Shown: positions 12,918 through 24,030 of the stretch, one piece after another
How the letters are laid out: each line of letters opens with the position of its first letter
How positions within the stretch are numbered: position 1 is the first letter of the stretch
Origin: Synanceia verrucosa
Lineage: Eukaryota > Chordata > Actinopteri > Perciformes > Synanceiidae
Length of the DNA: 64,000 bases
NCBI GenBank assembly: GCA_029721515.1
Contig: CM056564.1
Coordinates: 2,147,349 to 2,211,348 of the forward strand
Reading direction: 5' to 3'
The notes under the pieces: model-generated
Told to the model about the DNA's origin: nothing
Databases searched by the model: none
What the model saw: only the letters and a program-made list of their open reading frames with translations
Made by a program: the position numbers and the translations under genes

Positions 12918-15900
12918 ATGGCTAGCAGTGGACACTCTGAGGGCAGACTGGCACGCCCCAAAGTACACTGAACAGGCCCAGGTATCTAGATGAGTATGTC
13001 ACTGAACCCCTTCCCAGTTATAGCTCAATGGGTCACCGCACCCACAGCACTGCTAGTTTAGCCTACTGTAGGACAAGCACCCAGTTTGATGGACCCATTA
13101 GCGGCAGTGCAGATAATATAACCAGACTGAAAGCAACCCTTCAGCCTCAGTCCAGACTGCTAGCGAGGTTTAACTTACCTGACCACCCAGACAACGACCA
13201 TGTAGAAGACCAGGACTATAGCCAGTGTGACTTGGTTCAACCCAGACCTGACAGCCCCAACTCAGACATTTCAGTTGGGTCAAGAGGAAACCAAGCCAAG
13301 CTGTTCGACATGGTCAGACGTCAAGAGGAGGCCGCCCTGGAGAGAGAGCGCTGGCAGGATGAAGCGGCTCTGGAGAGGGAGCGCATGCAAGCCCAGGCTA
13401 TGTCCCAGCAGGCCGCAGCAGCTCTGGAGAGGGAGCGCATGCAAGCCCAAGTTATAGCCCAGCAGGCTGAAATCGCCCTGGAGGCCCTACAGGCCCAAGC
13501 CTCGTCGCAGCAGACCCAGGCCATGATCCAGGCAATGCTACAACTAGCGAAACAGAACGACCAAACAGCGAAAGAGCTAGCAAAGCAAAGTGACAACACT
13601 ATGAGACAGTCTATGCAGCTGATCGGCGAAGTCATCCAGGGCCTCACACCGCACCCTTCAGCCCGACCCTCGAGGAGGATGTCACAGAGACCTTCAAGGG
13701 AACATTCTCCGGATCATCAGAGTAAAGTGGAGCACAGCAGAGAGGAATACGAACCGGACCAGATTCTGGAGGAACCAGACGGAAACGGACCACTGATCCG
13801 CCGCCTAGAGGGACTGGCAGTAGAGCAGCAGAAGAGGACCCCACTCTCACCCTCGAGCCATAACCTCGGCCCTCCGGGCTCAGAACCTGCTCACATCAAC
13901 ATTACATTCCCTCCGAGGGATCAGCAGCCTCCAGCTCCAGCACCCCCCGCAGTGGCTCACCAGTGGTCATGGCCCACACAGACTAACACCACGATACCCC
14001 CCTTGAATTGTCAACCCCCACCTAAGACCAACCAGACTGCAGCGATCCATGCCCTGCCTAACCTACAGCCAGTGCTCCCGTATGTTGCTCCGCCCACCTT
14101 CCCCGACTTCAAGGTGGAGGACAGAGCCCAGTACCTGGAACTGCATATGTGCCTAGACTCCCTCCTTACTAACACTTATGATGAGAGGTACAAATACGCC
14201 ATCTTGCTGCAACACGTCAAAGTTCCCAGGGCACGCATGATGATCTCAGCGTTTGGCTGGTCTGACAAACCCTATTCAGAATCCATAGCGGCCCTAGATG
14301 ACCGCTACGGCTGCCCCTGGGACTTCATCCTCGCAGAGATCTCCCTCATCGAGAAACTACCCACAGTCCGAGACAACCAAGCACTGGAAGACCTGTTCGT
14401 TAAGGTGCAAAACCTGGTGGGGATGCTGAAGTGCCAGGGAGATGAGGGACTCTACAAGCTCAACAGCAGCTCAAGCGTAAAGCGTATCCTGGAGAAGCTC
14501 CCTCCATTCAGACAGGAGAGGTTCAGACGCTTGCAGAATCGACTCCACCCGAATAAGTCAGGGTCCTCTCTGATCGATCTTGCAGCCTTTCTAAAGGATG
14601 AGGTCCGCAGTCTCAGCCTGGACACGCTCCTCCCATGTCCTGCCCCCAGAGAGAAGAGGGACAGCAGAGCAAAGGGTCAAGGGAGAACCGCTACAGTAAT
14701 GTACACAGCTGGAGAGCCAGAACGAGAACTGTCACAAGTCACCAGCAAGGTTAGAGTTCCAAAACAGACTAAAGACAAGAAGAGTCCACATTGTCACTAC
14801 TGCGACAAAGAACATTGGCTCCCGAGCTGTGAGGAGTTTAAAAGATTGAGCACGGACCAAGCAAGAGACTGGATCCAAAAGGACCAAAGGTGTTGGAGAT
14901 GTGCTCGCAAGGGTCACAGAGCGTCAGAGTGCACCCTGAAAAGGAAATGTGGCCATTGTTCTGCTGTGCACTGGGACGTATTGCACGATGTCAACCAGCG
15001 GACCAAGGAGAAGGTCACTGACACCGAGTCCAAGATCATGTACGTGGACCCGGCTAAGAGCGGGAGCTCGAGAGTTATGTTGAAGATCGTGCGAGTCCAC
15101 CTACACCATCAAGGACGGATGTTAGACACCTACGCTGTGCTGGATGATGGTTCGGAGAAAACGCTGCTCCTACATTCAGCAGCCCTTCAGCTGGGTGTCC
15201 AGGGCCCACAAGAAGCGCTGACCATCCGCACGATTCGTCGAGACGTCAAGGAGATCAGCGGTGAGCGGGTCGCTCTCACCATCTCACCGGCTGATCGGCC
15301 AGACAGACAGTACACCATCAGCAATGTGTTCACCAGTCAGCAGATTGCACTCTCTCAGTATGACTACCCCATCCCACAGCTCCAAGAGAAGCACCGGCAC
15401 CTCCGCAACCTACCGATACCACCGATCAGTGGAGCAACACCGATGATCCTGATCGGCTCCGACCACATTGACCTCATCACTCCAGTAGACACTGTCTACC
15501 TAGGACCCAGAGGATGTCCTGCCACCATCAAAACCAGGCTGGGATGGACCCTGCAAGGTCCATTTTACATCTCCAACCAGAGACCTGCTCAGACCCAGTG
15601 CCAGTGCCTCTACAGTAAAGCGACTTCAGCAGACGTGGCCCTCCTCAGCCACGTGGAGCGGCTCTGGCAGCTTGACACCCTGCCATTCAAGAATGACAAA
15701 GAGATGGTGAGGTCGAAGGAGGACAAGTACGCTGTGGCCCTCCTTGAGAAGAAGACCGTCAGAGTAAACATCACAGGAGTGCGAAGGTACGCCACCCCAC
15801 TCCTGAGAAGAGAGGACATGCCCACCCTGCATGTCCCGAAGGAGGTGGTCAGCAACTACCTCAAGAGCACAGAGAGAAGACTGGCCAGAGATCCTCACCA

Positions 15901-15922
15901 AGCCGAGATATATGATATATAG
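12918..15922 (+). pseudogene. BEL/Pao gag-protease region (frameshifted at its start)
   Basis: The long open frame from the ATG at 13028 is 964 codons. Coding-like sequence in the same frame extends upstream to 12941. A better start, the ATG at 12918, lies in another frame that stops at 12969, so a small indel between 12941 and 12969 probably broke the native N-terminus. In the 964-residue numbering there is a glutamine/alanine-rich coiled coil with repeated ALERERMQAQ (about 95-200) and a proline-rich linker. Three zinc-knuckle-like motifs follow, starting at C589, C622 (CX2CX4HX4C) and C641. The aspartic protease motif is at D706-D707-G708. Gag packages element RNA and the protease matures the polyprotein. 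The frame ends at a TAG in the sequence GATATATGATATATAG, where a stretch of pol appears to be missing. Confidence 0.85.
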
Positions 15923-15924
15923 GG

Positions 15925-17334
15925 ATGTTCCACCAGGTCCGGCTTCTGGAGGAGGATAAGCCCCTGCTGAGGTTCCTGTGGAGAGATGACCCTAATGACG
16001 AACGCCCTTCAACCTACCAGTGGGAGGTGCTGCCTTTCGGAACGACGTGTAGCCCGTGCTGCGCGACCTTTGCACTACAGCGTCACGTCTTCGAAGACGC
16101 CAAGGCAACAGAGGAGGCCCGTCATAGTGTGAGAAAGTGCTTCGACGTAGACAACTGTCTACAAAGCGTCGCCACAGAAGGAGAAGCCAAGAAGCTGGTG
16201 ATGGAGCTGAGAACCCTACTGGCCAAAGGGGGTTTCGACCTACGCCAATGGGCAAGTAGCAACCCTGCCGTCCTTAGTCAGCTCCCTCCTGAAGCCAAGG
16301 CCGCAAGCAGCGAGACCTGGGTGGCGCAGGGCCCCGGAGAGGCGCACGAGATGACCCTTGGCCTCATCTGGCGCTGCAAGACAGACACTCTGCACTATCG
16401 GAGCACCCCCACAGAGACACAGCCTACTACCCAAAGAAGCATCTATTGCACCCTTGCCAGTCAGTACGATCCGCTAGGGTACATCTTGCCCTTCACCACC
16501 AAAGCCAAGGTTTTGGTGCGGGAAGTGTGGACGAAGGAGCAAGGCTGGGATGACCTTGTCCCTGGTGACCTCACCCAGAAATGGAGAGAATGGGAGCAGG
16601 AGCTTCCTCTGCTCCACAAGAGCACCCTTCCCAGGAGTTATTTCCCTCCGACCGTCGACATGATCAACAGCAAGATCGATCTTCATGTCTTCAGCGATGC
16701 CTCCGAGACCGCCTACGGATCAGTTGTGTACCTCAGAGTGATGGATGCGGCTGGCAACGTCCACGTGGCCTTCGATTTGGCACGTCCCAGGGTTGCCCCC
16801 CGGAAACAACAGTCCATTCCCCGCTTAGAGCTCTGCGCAGCACTCGTCGGAGCCCAGCTTGCCAAGATGGTCCGGGAAGAACTCACTCTGCCACTACGTG
16901 AGACTGTGATGTGGTCAGACTCAACAACAGTGATCACTTGGCTTCAGTCCCAATCCTGCAGGTACAAAGTCTTTGTGGGGACACGGCTCTCAGAGATCCA
17001 GGATCTGGTGGGGGTGGAGTGCTGGAGGTACGTCGACACAGGACGGAACCCGACAGACGTCATTACAAGAGGAGCCACTCTCTCCACCCTGTCGCAAGCA
17101 AACCTCTACAGCAATGGTCCGGACTTCCTCCTACAGTCTGAAGAGGAATGGCCCAGCCAGCCGGTTATGATGGAGGTACAAAACAAACCAGAGCTGAAGC
17201 AAGCCCTCTTCTGTGGGCTAAGTCGGGCCCTGGCCGCTGAGGGTCCCGACTTGAACAACTGCCCCTCGCTGGAGGATATGGAGAGGAAGACGTTTTCTGG
17301 CATCACAAAGACCTCCCCAACACTACAAATCTAA
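15925..17334 (+). pseudogene. BEL/Pao reverse transcriptase (N-terminally deleted) and RNase H
   Basis: The frame starts at MFHQVRLLEED, which in intact Pao elements lies just after the first catalytic aspartate of RT. The preceding ~100 residues, including motif A, are absent at the junction with the gag-protease frame. The second active-site motif, normally of the YVDD type, reads D74-V75-D76-N77, so a catalytic aspartate is replaced by asparagine. RNase H follows with plausible acidic residues D258 (VFSDASE), E302 (RLELCA), D332 (WSDSTT) and D378 (NPTDVITRG). This polymerase cannot be functional as it stands. The frame ends in a shifted patch at about 17334. Confidence 0.88.
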
Positions 17335-17424
17335 GTGCTGCCGACTATGCAGAAGCAGAACTACTCGTCTTGAGGAGAGCACAGATGGACTCCTTCCCCC
17401 GAGGATCTGGACTGCCTGCAGAAG

Positions 17425-18705
17425 GTGAAGCCTGTCCCATCGGACAGCAGACTACTGATGCTTGCCCCGGAACTCGACTCTCAGGGCCTAATCAGTGTGG
17501 GAGGCAGACTGCGTCGGGCAACTGATCTGCCTGTTGATGTGAAACACCCCATTGTTTTGGGAGCCAAACACAGAATCACTGAATTGATAATCCAGAAGTA
17601 CGACAGAGCGGTTTTCCACGCAGGGTCAGAAAGAGTCTTGGCCGAGATACGAAGAAGATACTGGATTCTTCAGGGAAGAGAGGCGGTCCGTCGGTTCCAG
17701 AGATCCTGCACTGACTGCCAGAAGTGGAGGGCCCAACCCACCATACCCCAAATGGCAGACCTACCACCCTGTCGCCTCAAAGTAGGAGAGAGGGCATTCC
17801 ATTCTACAGGAGTGGACTGTTTCGGACCGTTCTCGGTCAGGAGAGGAAGAGGGACCGAGAAACGATGGGGAATAGTCTACAAATGTATGACGACCAGAGC
17901 AGTGCATCTCGAGGTGTTGCACAACATGACCACCGACTCATTCCTGATGTCATTTCGGCGATTCCAGTCTAGAAGAGGGAAGCCACACACCCTACTGTCC
18001 GACCAAGGGACGAACTTTCGAGGGGGGGAGGCAGAGTTGAGAGAAAGCTTCGAGTCCATGGCGGACGAGTTGAAGCGCCAACTAGCCCCCAGTCAAGCCC
18101 AGTTTCAGTTCAACCCACCGAACGCTCCACACTTCGGAGGGACATGGGAGAGAGAGGTGAAATCTATCAAGAGAGCGCTGTACACCATTCTGGGAGCGCA
18201 GACTGTAAGTGACGAGGTCTTCGCCACCGTCCTTACTGAGATTGAGGGTGTACTCAACTCAAAGCCCCTGGGCTACGTGTCCACTGACGTCGCCGACGTT
18301 GACCCTGTGACGCCGAACTATCGTCTCATGGGGCGGCTAGACCCCACCCTTCCTCAGACTGTCTATTGCCCCTCAGAGGTTCGGGGCCTGAGAATGTGGA
18401 GATACAGCCAGGTGCTGGCCGACCAATTCTGGACCCACTTCCTCCTGTACTACCTACCCAACCTGCAGGCAAGACAGAAGTGGACTAAGGACAGAGAAGG
18501 CCTAGTCACCGGAACAGTGGTGATGATAGTCGACCAGTCACTGCCAAGAGCAATGTGGCCCGTGGGCCGTGTGGAGAAGATCATCCCAGGAGCGGACGTG
18601 CGAGTGAGGGCAGCGGAGGTCTCTGTCCAGGGGAAGATTTACACCAGACCAGTGGCCCGACTGATCGAGTTGCCAGCATTCCCTGACCCACCTCCAGATT
18701 ACTGA
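17425..18705 (+). pseudogene. BEL/Pao integrase domain of pol
   Basis: An intact 426-codon stretch in the same frame as the RT/RNase H segment. Between them (about 17335-17400) coding similarity sits in another frame (LSAADYAEAELLVLRR), so two compensating small indels separate the pieces. The N-terminal zinc-binding region keeps HAG and CTDC, but upstream histidines look altered. The DDE triad is visible as D131 (GVDCFGPF), D193 (LLSDQGTNF) and E242 (TWEREVKS). A C-terminal domain with VGRVEKIIPG and RPVARLIELP follows. The integrase inserts the cDNA copy. Here it is only the tail of a broken polyprotein, so the ATG at 17425 is probably not a real start. Confidence 0.87.
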
Positions 18706-18782
18706 GACTCCTGACTTGATCCCTGACCTAGCTGTTCGCCTTCATTTAGTTTGCTAATTCCCATAGGGAATTAGGGGGCGGC

Positions 18783-19727
18783 TGTAGTGAAGGCTCACGT
18801 TATGTTAGAATTTGGTCTGTTCAGTAGCCTATAAACCTACAGTTTACAGTTCTTGCATAATCCCATTCCCATTTTATTTGTTTATTATTTTCGTTGAATG
18901 TGACATATGCCTTATTGCTGTAACTGGAATGTTATAAGTTGAGAATCCATTTGTACTAGTTCTTATATTGTAGTTGAATGCCGTTTGAGATTTGAGTGTA
19001 TTCTGATGCAATTTCGCTGCATTACGGTAGTCCGCTCCTGCTTTTCTGGGGTGGCGTGTTTATGTCACATCCTGTCTTGGTCGCTTGTGCACGCAGCAGA
19101 TGCAGATGGGAAGTTTGTGTCGGGAGTGGAGTTGGGAGCAAGTGGCGAGTAGTTTCCGTCATCCGGATCCAGCTGGTGCGGTCAGTTTCGGCAATTACAT
19201 AAGTGCACGTGGGCGCGCTAGAGGAGAGGACTACAAAGGAGCAGCTGGCTAACGGGTAGCTAGCTTCGTCGGCGGCTGTCTACGCGGACGGGACGGCCGT
19301 TGTTTCGGCGGACATCGTCACTGTAAGTTACCCATCGATGTTCGGGACACCGGCGCCCCCGCCTCCGCCCCTCTACTTCGTCTCGACCCCCCACGGGGAG
19401 GCCTCGAACAGCTATCATCACCATCGTCATACCCCCCCCCCCCCAAAGAGCTCCACCCGGCCACAACGGTACCACTTAGTTAGTTGGCAATGACTGTCAT
19501 TATTCATATTGCATTGTGTGTTTTTGCCCTACTCATTTTCCCATATAGATATTTGCCTTTATGATTACAATCTGTCTTCCTCCCTCAGTTATTTCATTGA
19601 GTGTCCACTTTAAATTGCTAAGTACTAGAGGTACGCCGGTGGCTATACACAGCGCTGTATTTGGGTTTATTTATCTAAGTTACAGTCCTTGGTTTAATTT
19701 AATTCATACGTAGTCGCCGCCACTACA
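18783..19727 (+). repeat. 3' LTR of the BEL/Pao element
   Basis: It starts TGTAGTGAAGGCTCACG directly after the purine-rich AGGGGGCGGC (18771-18782), which is the likely polypurine tract. It ends CACTACA at 19727. It is about 50 bp shorter than the 5' LTR owing to indels. The host repeat resumes with AGTTCGTTTTCATC. Confidence 0.93.
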
Positions 19728-19732
19728 AGTTC

Positions 19733-20846
19733 GTTTTCATCAGAAAATCCCAAATTCAAAATTTGGAGCCATTTTGACCGCTCATGGACGTAGCCCCCAT
19801 CAGATGTTAGAGGTCATCACCCTTGACCTGTGAATCAAATTTCATTATGATACGACTTTATTAAAGCCATCAAAAAGCCAAACGTATTTTCTTGGCGAAA
19901 AATTGGAAAACGCGGCGCCGCCATACGGACGCCGTTTATCGTAGCTTCATGGTGTTCGTAATGAAGCTTCACCAATGTGTTGTGGATGATTTAGAAGTGG
20001 AATGAAGTCGATGGGGTCAACTATATCGTATCAGGACATGTAAACGTAAAGGGTGGCTCTGTGGAGGCATTTGGCCACGCCCCTGGGCGGGGATGACATC
20101 AGATGTTAGAGGACGCCAGCCTTGACCTGTGTATCAATTTTCATGATGATACGACTTTAGTAAAGCCATCAAAAAGGCAAACGTATTTTCATGGCGAATG
20201 ATCAGAAAATCGCAGCGACGGCATACGGGCGCCTTTAGTTGTAGCTTCACGGCGTTCGTAACGAAGCTTCACCAAGTTGTTCTTTAGGTTTTAGAAGTGG
20301 AATGATGTTGATGGAGTAAACTATGTGGCATCAGTTAATGTAAAAAGTAAGAATGCGTCACTTACTGTTACCACCGGGGGGCGCTATGAGTAAGGCATGA
20401 CATTAATACATCGGAACATTCAGGGCCGTGCCCCGTCATGCTCTGAAAATTTGAAGCTGCTAGGGTCGAGTATGTGAACGTGAGAGTCGTTCGAATTTAG
20501 ACGACGAATTCGCCAAAGTTTAGCAAGCCCTAGCGCCCATGCCCTTTGACCTAATTTGCGCAGAGCACAACTTTTGCTCAGCTAGCTCGGGAGATGATCT
20601 GTACCTAATTTCAAGTCGATCGGACGAAATCCCTAGGACGAGTTCGTTTTCATCAGAAAAACAAAAATTCAAAATGGGCGACTTCCTGTTGGAAATTCAG
20701 CCATTTTGCATGCAACGTGTGCGAACACCCCAAAATATCGAATTTCGGGGCGGGCCGCAGGAATGTGCAAAGTTACACAACTTTTTAACGATGGGAAAGG
20801 GGCGAAATTTGGGAAAACAAATTGTCAGGAATAATAAGAATAATAA
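19733..20846 (-). mobile_element. Helitron-like repeat modules right of the BEL insertion
   Basis: These continue the copy interrupted at 11881. They contain repeated modules, each with a CTTGACCTGTG motif followed by ATGATACGACTTT (near 19827 and 20120) and a segment around CCGTTTATCGTAGCTTCA. The segment ends with the conserved terminus (CCAAATTTCGCCCC read on the minus strand) beside a TTATTA tract near 20846. No gene is seen. Confidence 0.6.
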
Positions 20847-20849
20847 TAA

Positions 20850-22947
20850 CTAGAAAACCGCAAGCGGTTATGTAGGGCCCTCGCAGTATGACGCGGTCAG
20901 GCATCAGACTGGGACGGCAGTGTGAGCATGGGGCAAAAAACGTCAAACGATTCGGACAATACACAAAGGAGTTACGGCCATTCAATGGTTCAGTGTGGAA
21001 ATCACGCCAAAATGAAGAGTTGAAGCAAAATGGCCGACTTCCTGTTTGGAATAGACATTTGGTGCAAGAGACTTTTATGAGCTTCTGGTCAAGTTACACG
21101 TGTGTACTGATTTTCGTGTTCCAACTCCATAAAAACCCCTATGAGGAGGGGTTTTTGAAAATTTCAAGGGGGCGCTATGGGGCCATTTTGCCCCGCCCAT
21201 GTTAGAGGTCGACACCCTTGACCTGTGCATCAACTTTCGTGATGATACGAGTTTCGTAAAGCCATCAAAAAGCCAAAAAACTGGTCACTTTCTATTACCA
21301 CTGGGGGGCGCCATGTGTAAGACATGACATTAATATATTAGCACGTACAGGGCTGAGTCCCCGTCATGCTCAGAAATGTTGAAGCTGCTCGGATAGAGTA
21401 CGTGAATGTGAGACTCGTTTGAATTTAGACAGCAAATTCGCCAAAGTTTCTCGAGCCCTAGCGGCCACGCCCTTTGACCTAATTATGTGCAGAGCACAAC
21501 TTTTGCTCGGTTAGGTCTGGAGATCAATTGTAAAAAATTTCAAGTCGTTCGGACGAAATCCCTCGGACGAGTTCGTTTTCATCAGAAAATCCAAAATTCA
21601 AAATGGCCGACTACCTGTTTGGAGTAGACAATTGGTGCAAGAGAGTTTTTTGTGCATCTGCTCTACTTGCACATGTGTACAGATTTTCATGTTCCAACTC
21701 CTTAAAAACCTCTATGGAGAGGAGTTTTTGAATGTTTCAAGGGGGCGCTATGGAGCCATTTTGACCGCTCATGGGCGTGGCCCCCATCAGATGTTAAAGG
21801 TCGTCACCCTTGACCTGTGTATCAAATTTCATGATGATACGACTTTTTTAAAGCCATCAAAAAGCCAAACGTATTTTCTTGGCGAAAAATCGGAAGACGC
21901 GACGCAGCCATACGGACGCCGTTTATCGTAGCTTCACGGTGTTCGTAATATACCTTCACCAATGTGTTGTGGATGTTTTAGAAGTGGAATGAAGTCGATG
22001 GGGTTACCTATGTCGTATCAGAACAGGTAAACGTAAAGGGTGGCGCTGTGGAGGCATTTGGCCACGCCCCTGGGCGGGGACCACATCAGATGTTAGAGGA
22101 CGCCAGCCTTGACCTGTGCATCAATTTTCATGATGATACGAGTTTATTTAAACCGTCAAAAAGGCAAACGTATTTTCTTGAAAAATTGTCAAAAATTGCC
22201 GCGCCGCCACACGGGCGCCGTTAGCCGTAGCCTCACAGCGTTCGGACTGTAGCTTCACTGAGTTGTTATTTATGTTTTCAAAGTGTAATGAAGTTGATGA
22301 AGTAAATTATGTGAAATCGGTAAAAGTAAAAATTAAGAACGGGTCACTTCCTGTTACCAACGGGGGGAGCTATGAGTAAGACTTAATATGAATACATCGG
22401 AACGTTCAGGGCCGTGTCCCCGTCATGCTCAGAAAATTTGAAGTTGCTAGGATCCCCTATGTGAACGTGAGAGCTGTTCGAATTTTGACAGCGAATTCGC
22501 CAAAGTTTGTCGAGCCCTAGCGGCCACGCCCTTTGACCTAATTACACGCAGAGCACAACTTTTGCTCAGCTAGGTCTGGAGATGTTCTGTACCAAATTTC
22601 AAGTCGGTCGGACGAAATCCCTAGGACGAGTTCGTTTTCATCAGAAAATAGAAAATGCAAAGTGGCCGACTTCCTGTTTCAATTTCAACTTCCTGCCAAG
22701 AGAAAATTTTGTTCGTACATGTATGCTTAACATCTCTACCAATTTTTGTTGAGGTACAACAAAGTTGGCGAATTTCCCTATGGGGATTTTTCAACTTTGT
22801 AGGGGGCGCCATTCAGCCATTTTGCGTGCAACATGTGTGAACACCCCAAAATATCGAATTTCGGGGCGGGCCGCAGGAATGTGCAAATTTATACAACTTT
22901 TTGACAATGGGAAAGGGGTGAAATTTGGGAAAACATATGTACAGGAA
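20850..22947 (-). mobile_element. Helitron-like repeat, long minus-strand copy
   Basis: Read on the minus strand, this copy starts at TCCTGTACATATG (22947) and ends with a hairpin (AACCGC, two bases, GCGGTT) followed by TTTTCTAG at 20850, then T. It is about twice the length of copy 1 because internal modules are duplicated: the CTTGACCTGTG module is found near 21220, 21808 and 22110. The body shares many motifs with 10115-11173 in inverse orientation. It has no transposase or Rep open frame. Confidence 0.55.
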
Positions 22948-22955
22948 TAATAAGA

Positions 22956-23611
22956 ATAAACATTACAGTTTCAATAGGTCCCTTGCGGACCTGTTTCACA
23001 GTCCGCTCGGGCCCTAATAAACACTACAGTTTCAAGAGGTCCCTTGCGGACCTGTTTCACAGTCCGCTCGGGCCCTAATAATAAACACTACAGTTTCAAT
23101 AGGTCCCTTGCGGACCTGTTTCACAGTCCGCTCGGGCCCTAATAATAATAATAATAAACACTACAGTTTCAGTAGGTCCCTTGCGGACCTGTTTCACAGT
23201 CCGCTCGGGCCCTAATAATAAGAATAAACATTACAGTTTCAATAGGTCCCTTGCGGACCTGTTTCACAGTCCGCTCGGGCCCTAATAAGAATAAACATTC
23301 CAGTTTCAATAGGTCCCTTGCGGACCTGTTTCACAGTCCACTCGGGCCCTAATAAACATTACAGTTTCAATAGGTCCCTTGCGGACCTGTTTCACAGTCC
23401 GCTCGGGCCCTAATAATAAACACTACAGTTTCAATAGGTCCCTTGCGGACCTGTTTCACAGTCCGCTCGGGCCCTAATAATAAGAATAAACATTCCAGTT
23501 TCAATAGGTCCCTTGCAGACCTGTTTCACAGACCGCTCGAGCCCTAATAAACATTACAGTTTCAATAGGTCCCTTGCGGACCTGTTTCACAGTCCGCTCT
23601 GGCCCTAATAA
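22956..23611 (-). repeat. Right terminal array: ten inverted copies of the ~62-bp unit
   Basis: Reverse complement of the left array: CAATAGGTCCCTTGCGGACC, then TGTTTCACAGTCCGCTCGGG, CCCTAATAA spacers and CATTACAGTTT. Cores begin near 22974, 23035, 23099, 23172, 23243, 23306, 23369, 23436, 23506 and 23568. Single-base variants are scattered through the array. It ends at CCCTAATAAATAATTG and unique sequence follows. Confidence 0.92.
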
Positions 23612-24030
23612 ATAATTGCAATATTTAGATTATGGATATGACTTGGATATGAAACATACAAATACATAAATTAAATACAGTGAAAGTTGTGTGTAAATTA
23701 TTTCTTGATGTGTGGTGATGACAAATGACAGAAAATGGCTGGTAGTAAAGAGCCAGTGATGCTGATCTTATGAATGTGTACTTCTACATTGCTATATTAA
23801 ACCACACTGACACTAACTGCTGGTGATTTCATTTGGTGGTTTTAGAAAGACACATTGATATTTAGCAGATTTTATTTGGTGGTTTTAGAGAGACTTGTTG
23901 ATATTTTGCTTATTTTATGTGGTGGTCTTCTTGCTGTCTTTGCTGATTTATCGCTTGTACTTGAACGCACCACCCTATGCTTGTGGTATGACGTGTCAAC
24001 TAAGTGCCGGAAGCTGCCAGTCTGTCCAAA
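23612..24030 (+). other. derl3 upstream region with a short tandem repeat
   Basis: AT-rich unique sequence between the repeat block and the derlin start codon. It holds a partly degenerate ~43-bp tandem repeat (23826-23925) with TTTGGTGGTTTTAGA recurring. No TATA box stands out. The last 60 bp before the ATG are less AT-rich and carry a TGACGTG motif. Confidence 0.6.
23989..23995 (+). promoter_or_regulatory. Candidate UPRE (TGACGTG) before derl3
   Basis: TGACGTG lies 35-41 bp before the ATG. TGACGTG(G/A) is the core bound by XBP1/ATF6 in unfolded-protein-response genes, and derlin genes are known UPR targets. The transcription start is unknown, so the motif may lie within the transcript. Confidence 0.35.

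Larger units (their letters stand above)
11882..19727 (+). mobile_element. BEL/Pao LTR retrotransposon, full-length but defective
   Basis: The 7.85-kb element has two related LTRs, a primer-binding site, gag-pol coding sequence in Pao order (zinc-knuckle Gag, A17-type protease, RT, RNase H, integrase) and a purine-rich tract before the 3' LTR. It is flanked by AGCTC on the left and AGTTC on the right, a 5-bp target duplication with one mismatch. Uninserted copies of the host repeat read ACGAGTTCGTTTTC, so the duplication is credible. The LTRs differ by several indels, so it is not a very recent insertion. Gag has an early frameshift, the RT has lost its N-terminal part, and a frame-shifted patch lies before the integrase. 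Confidence 0.93.

Noticed and set aside
11882..19727. Endogenous retrovirus
   Set aside because: No envelope gene lies between the integrase and the 3' LTR, and the protease, RNase H and integrase are of Pao type.
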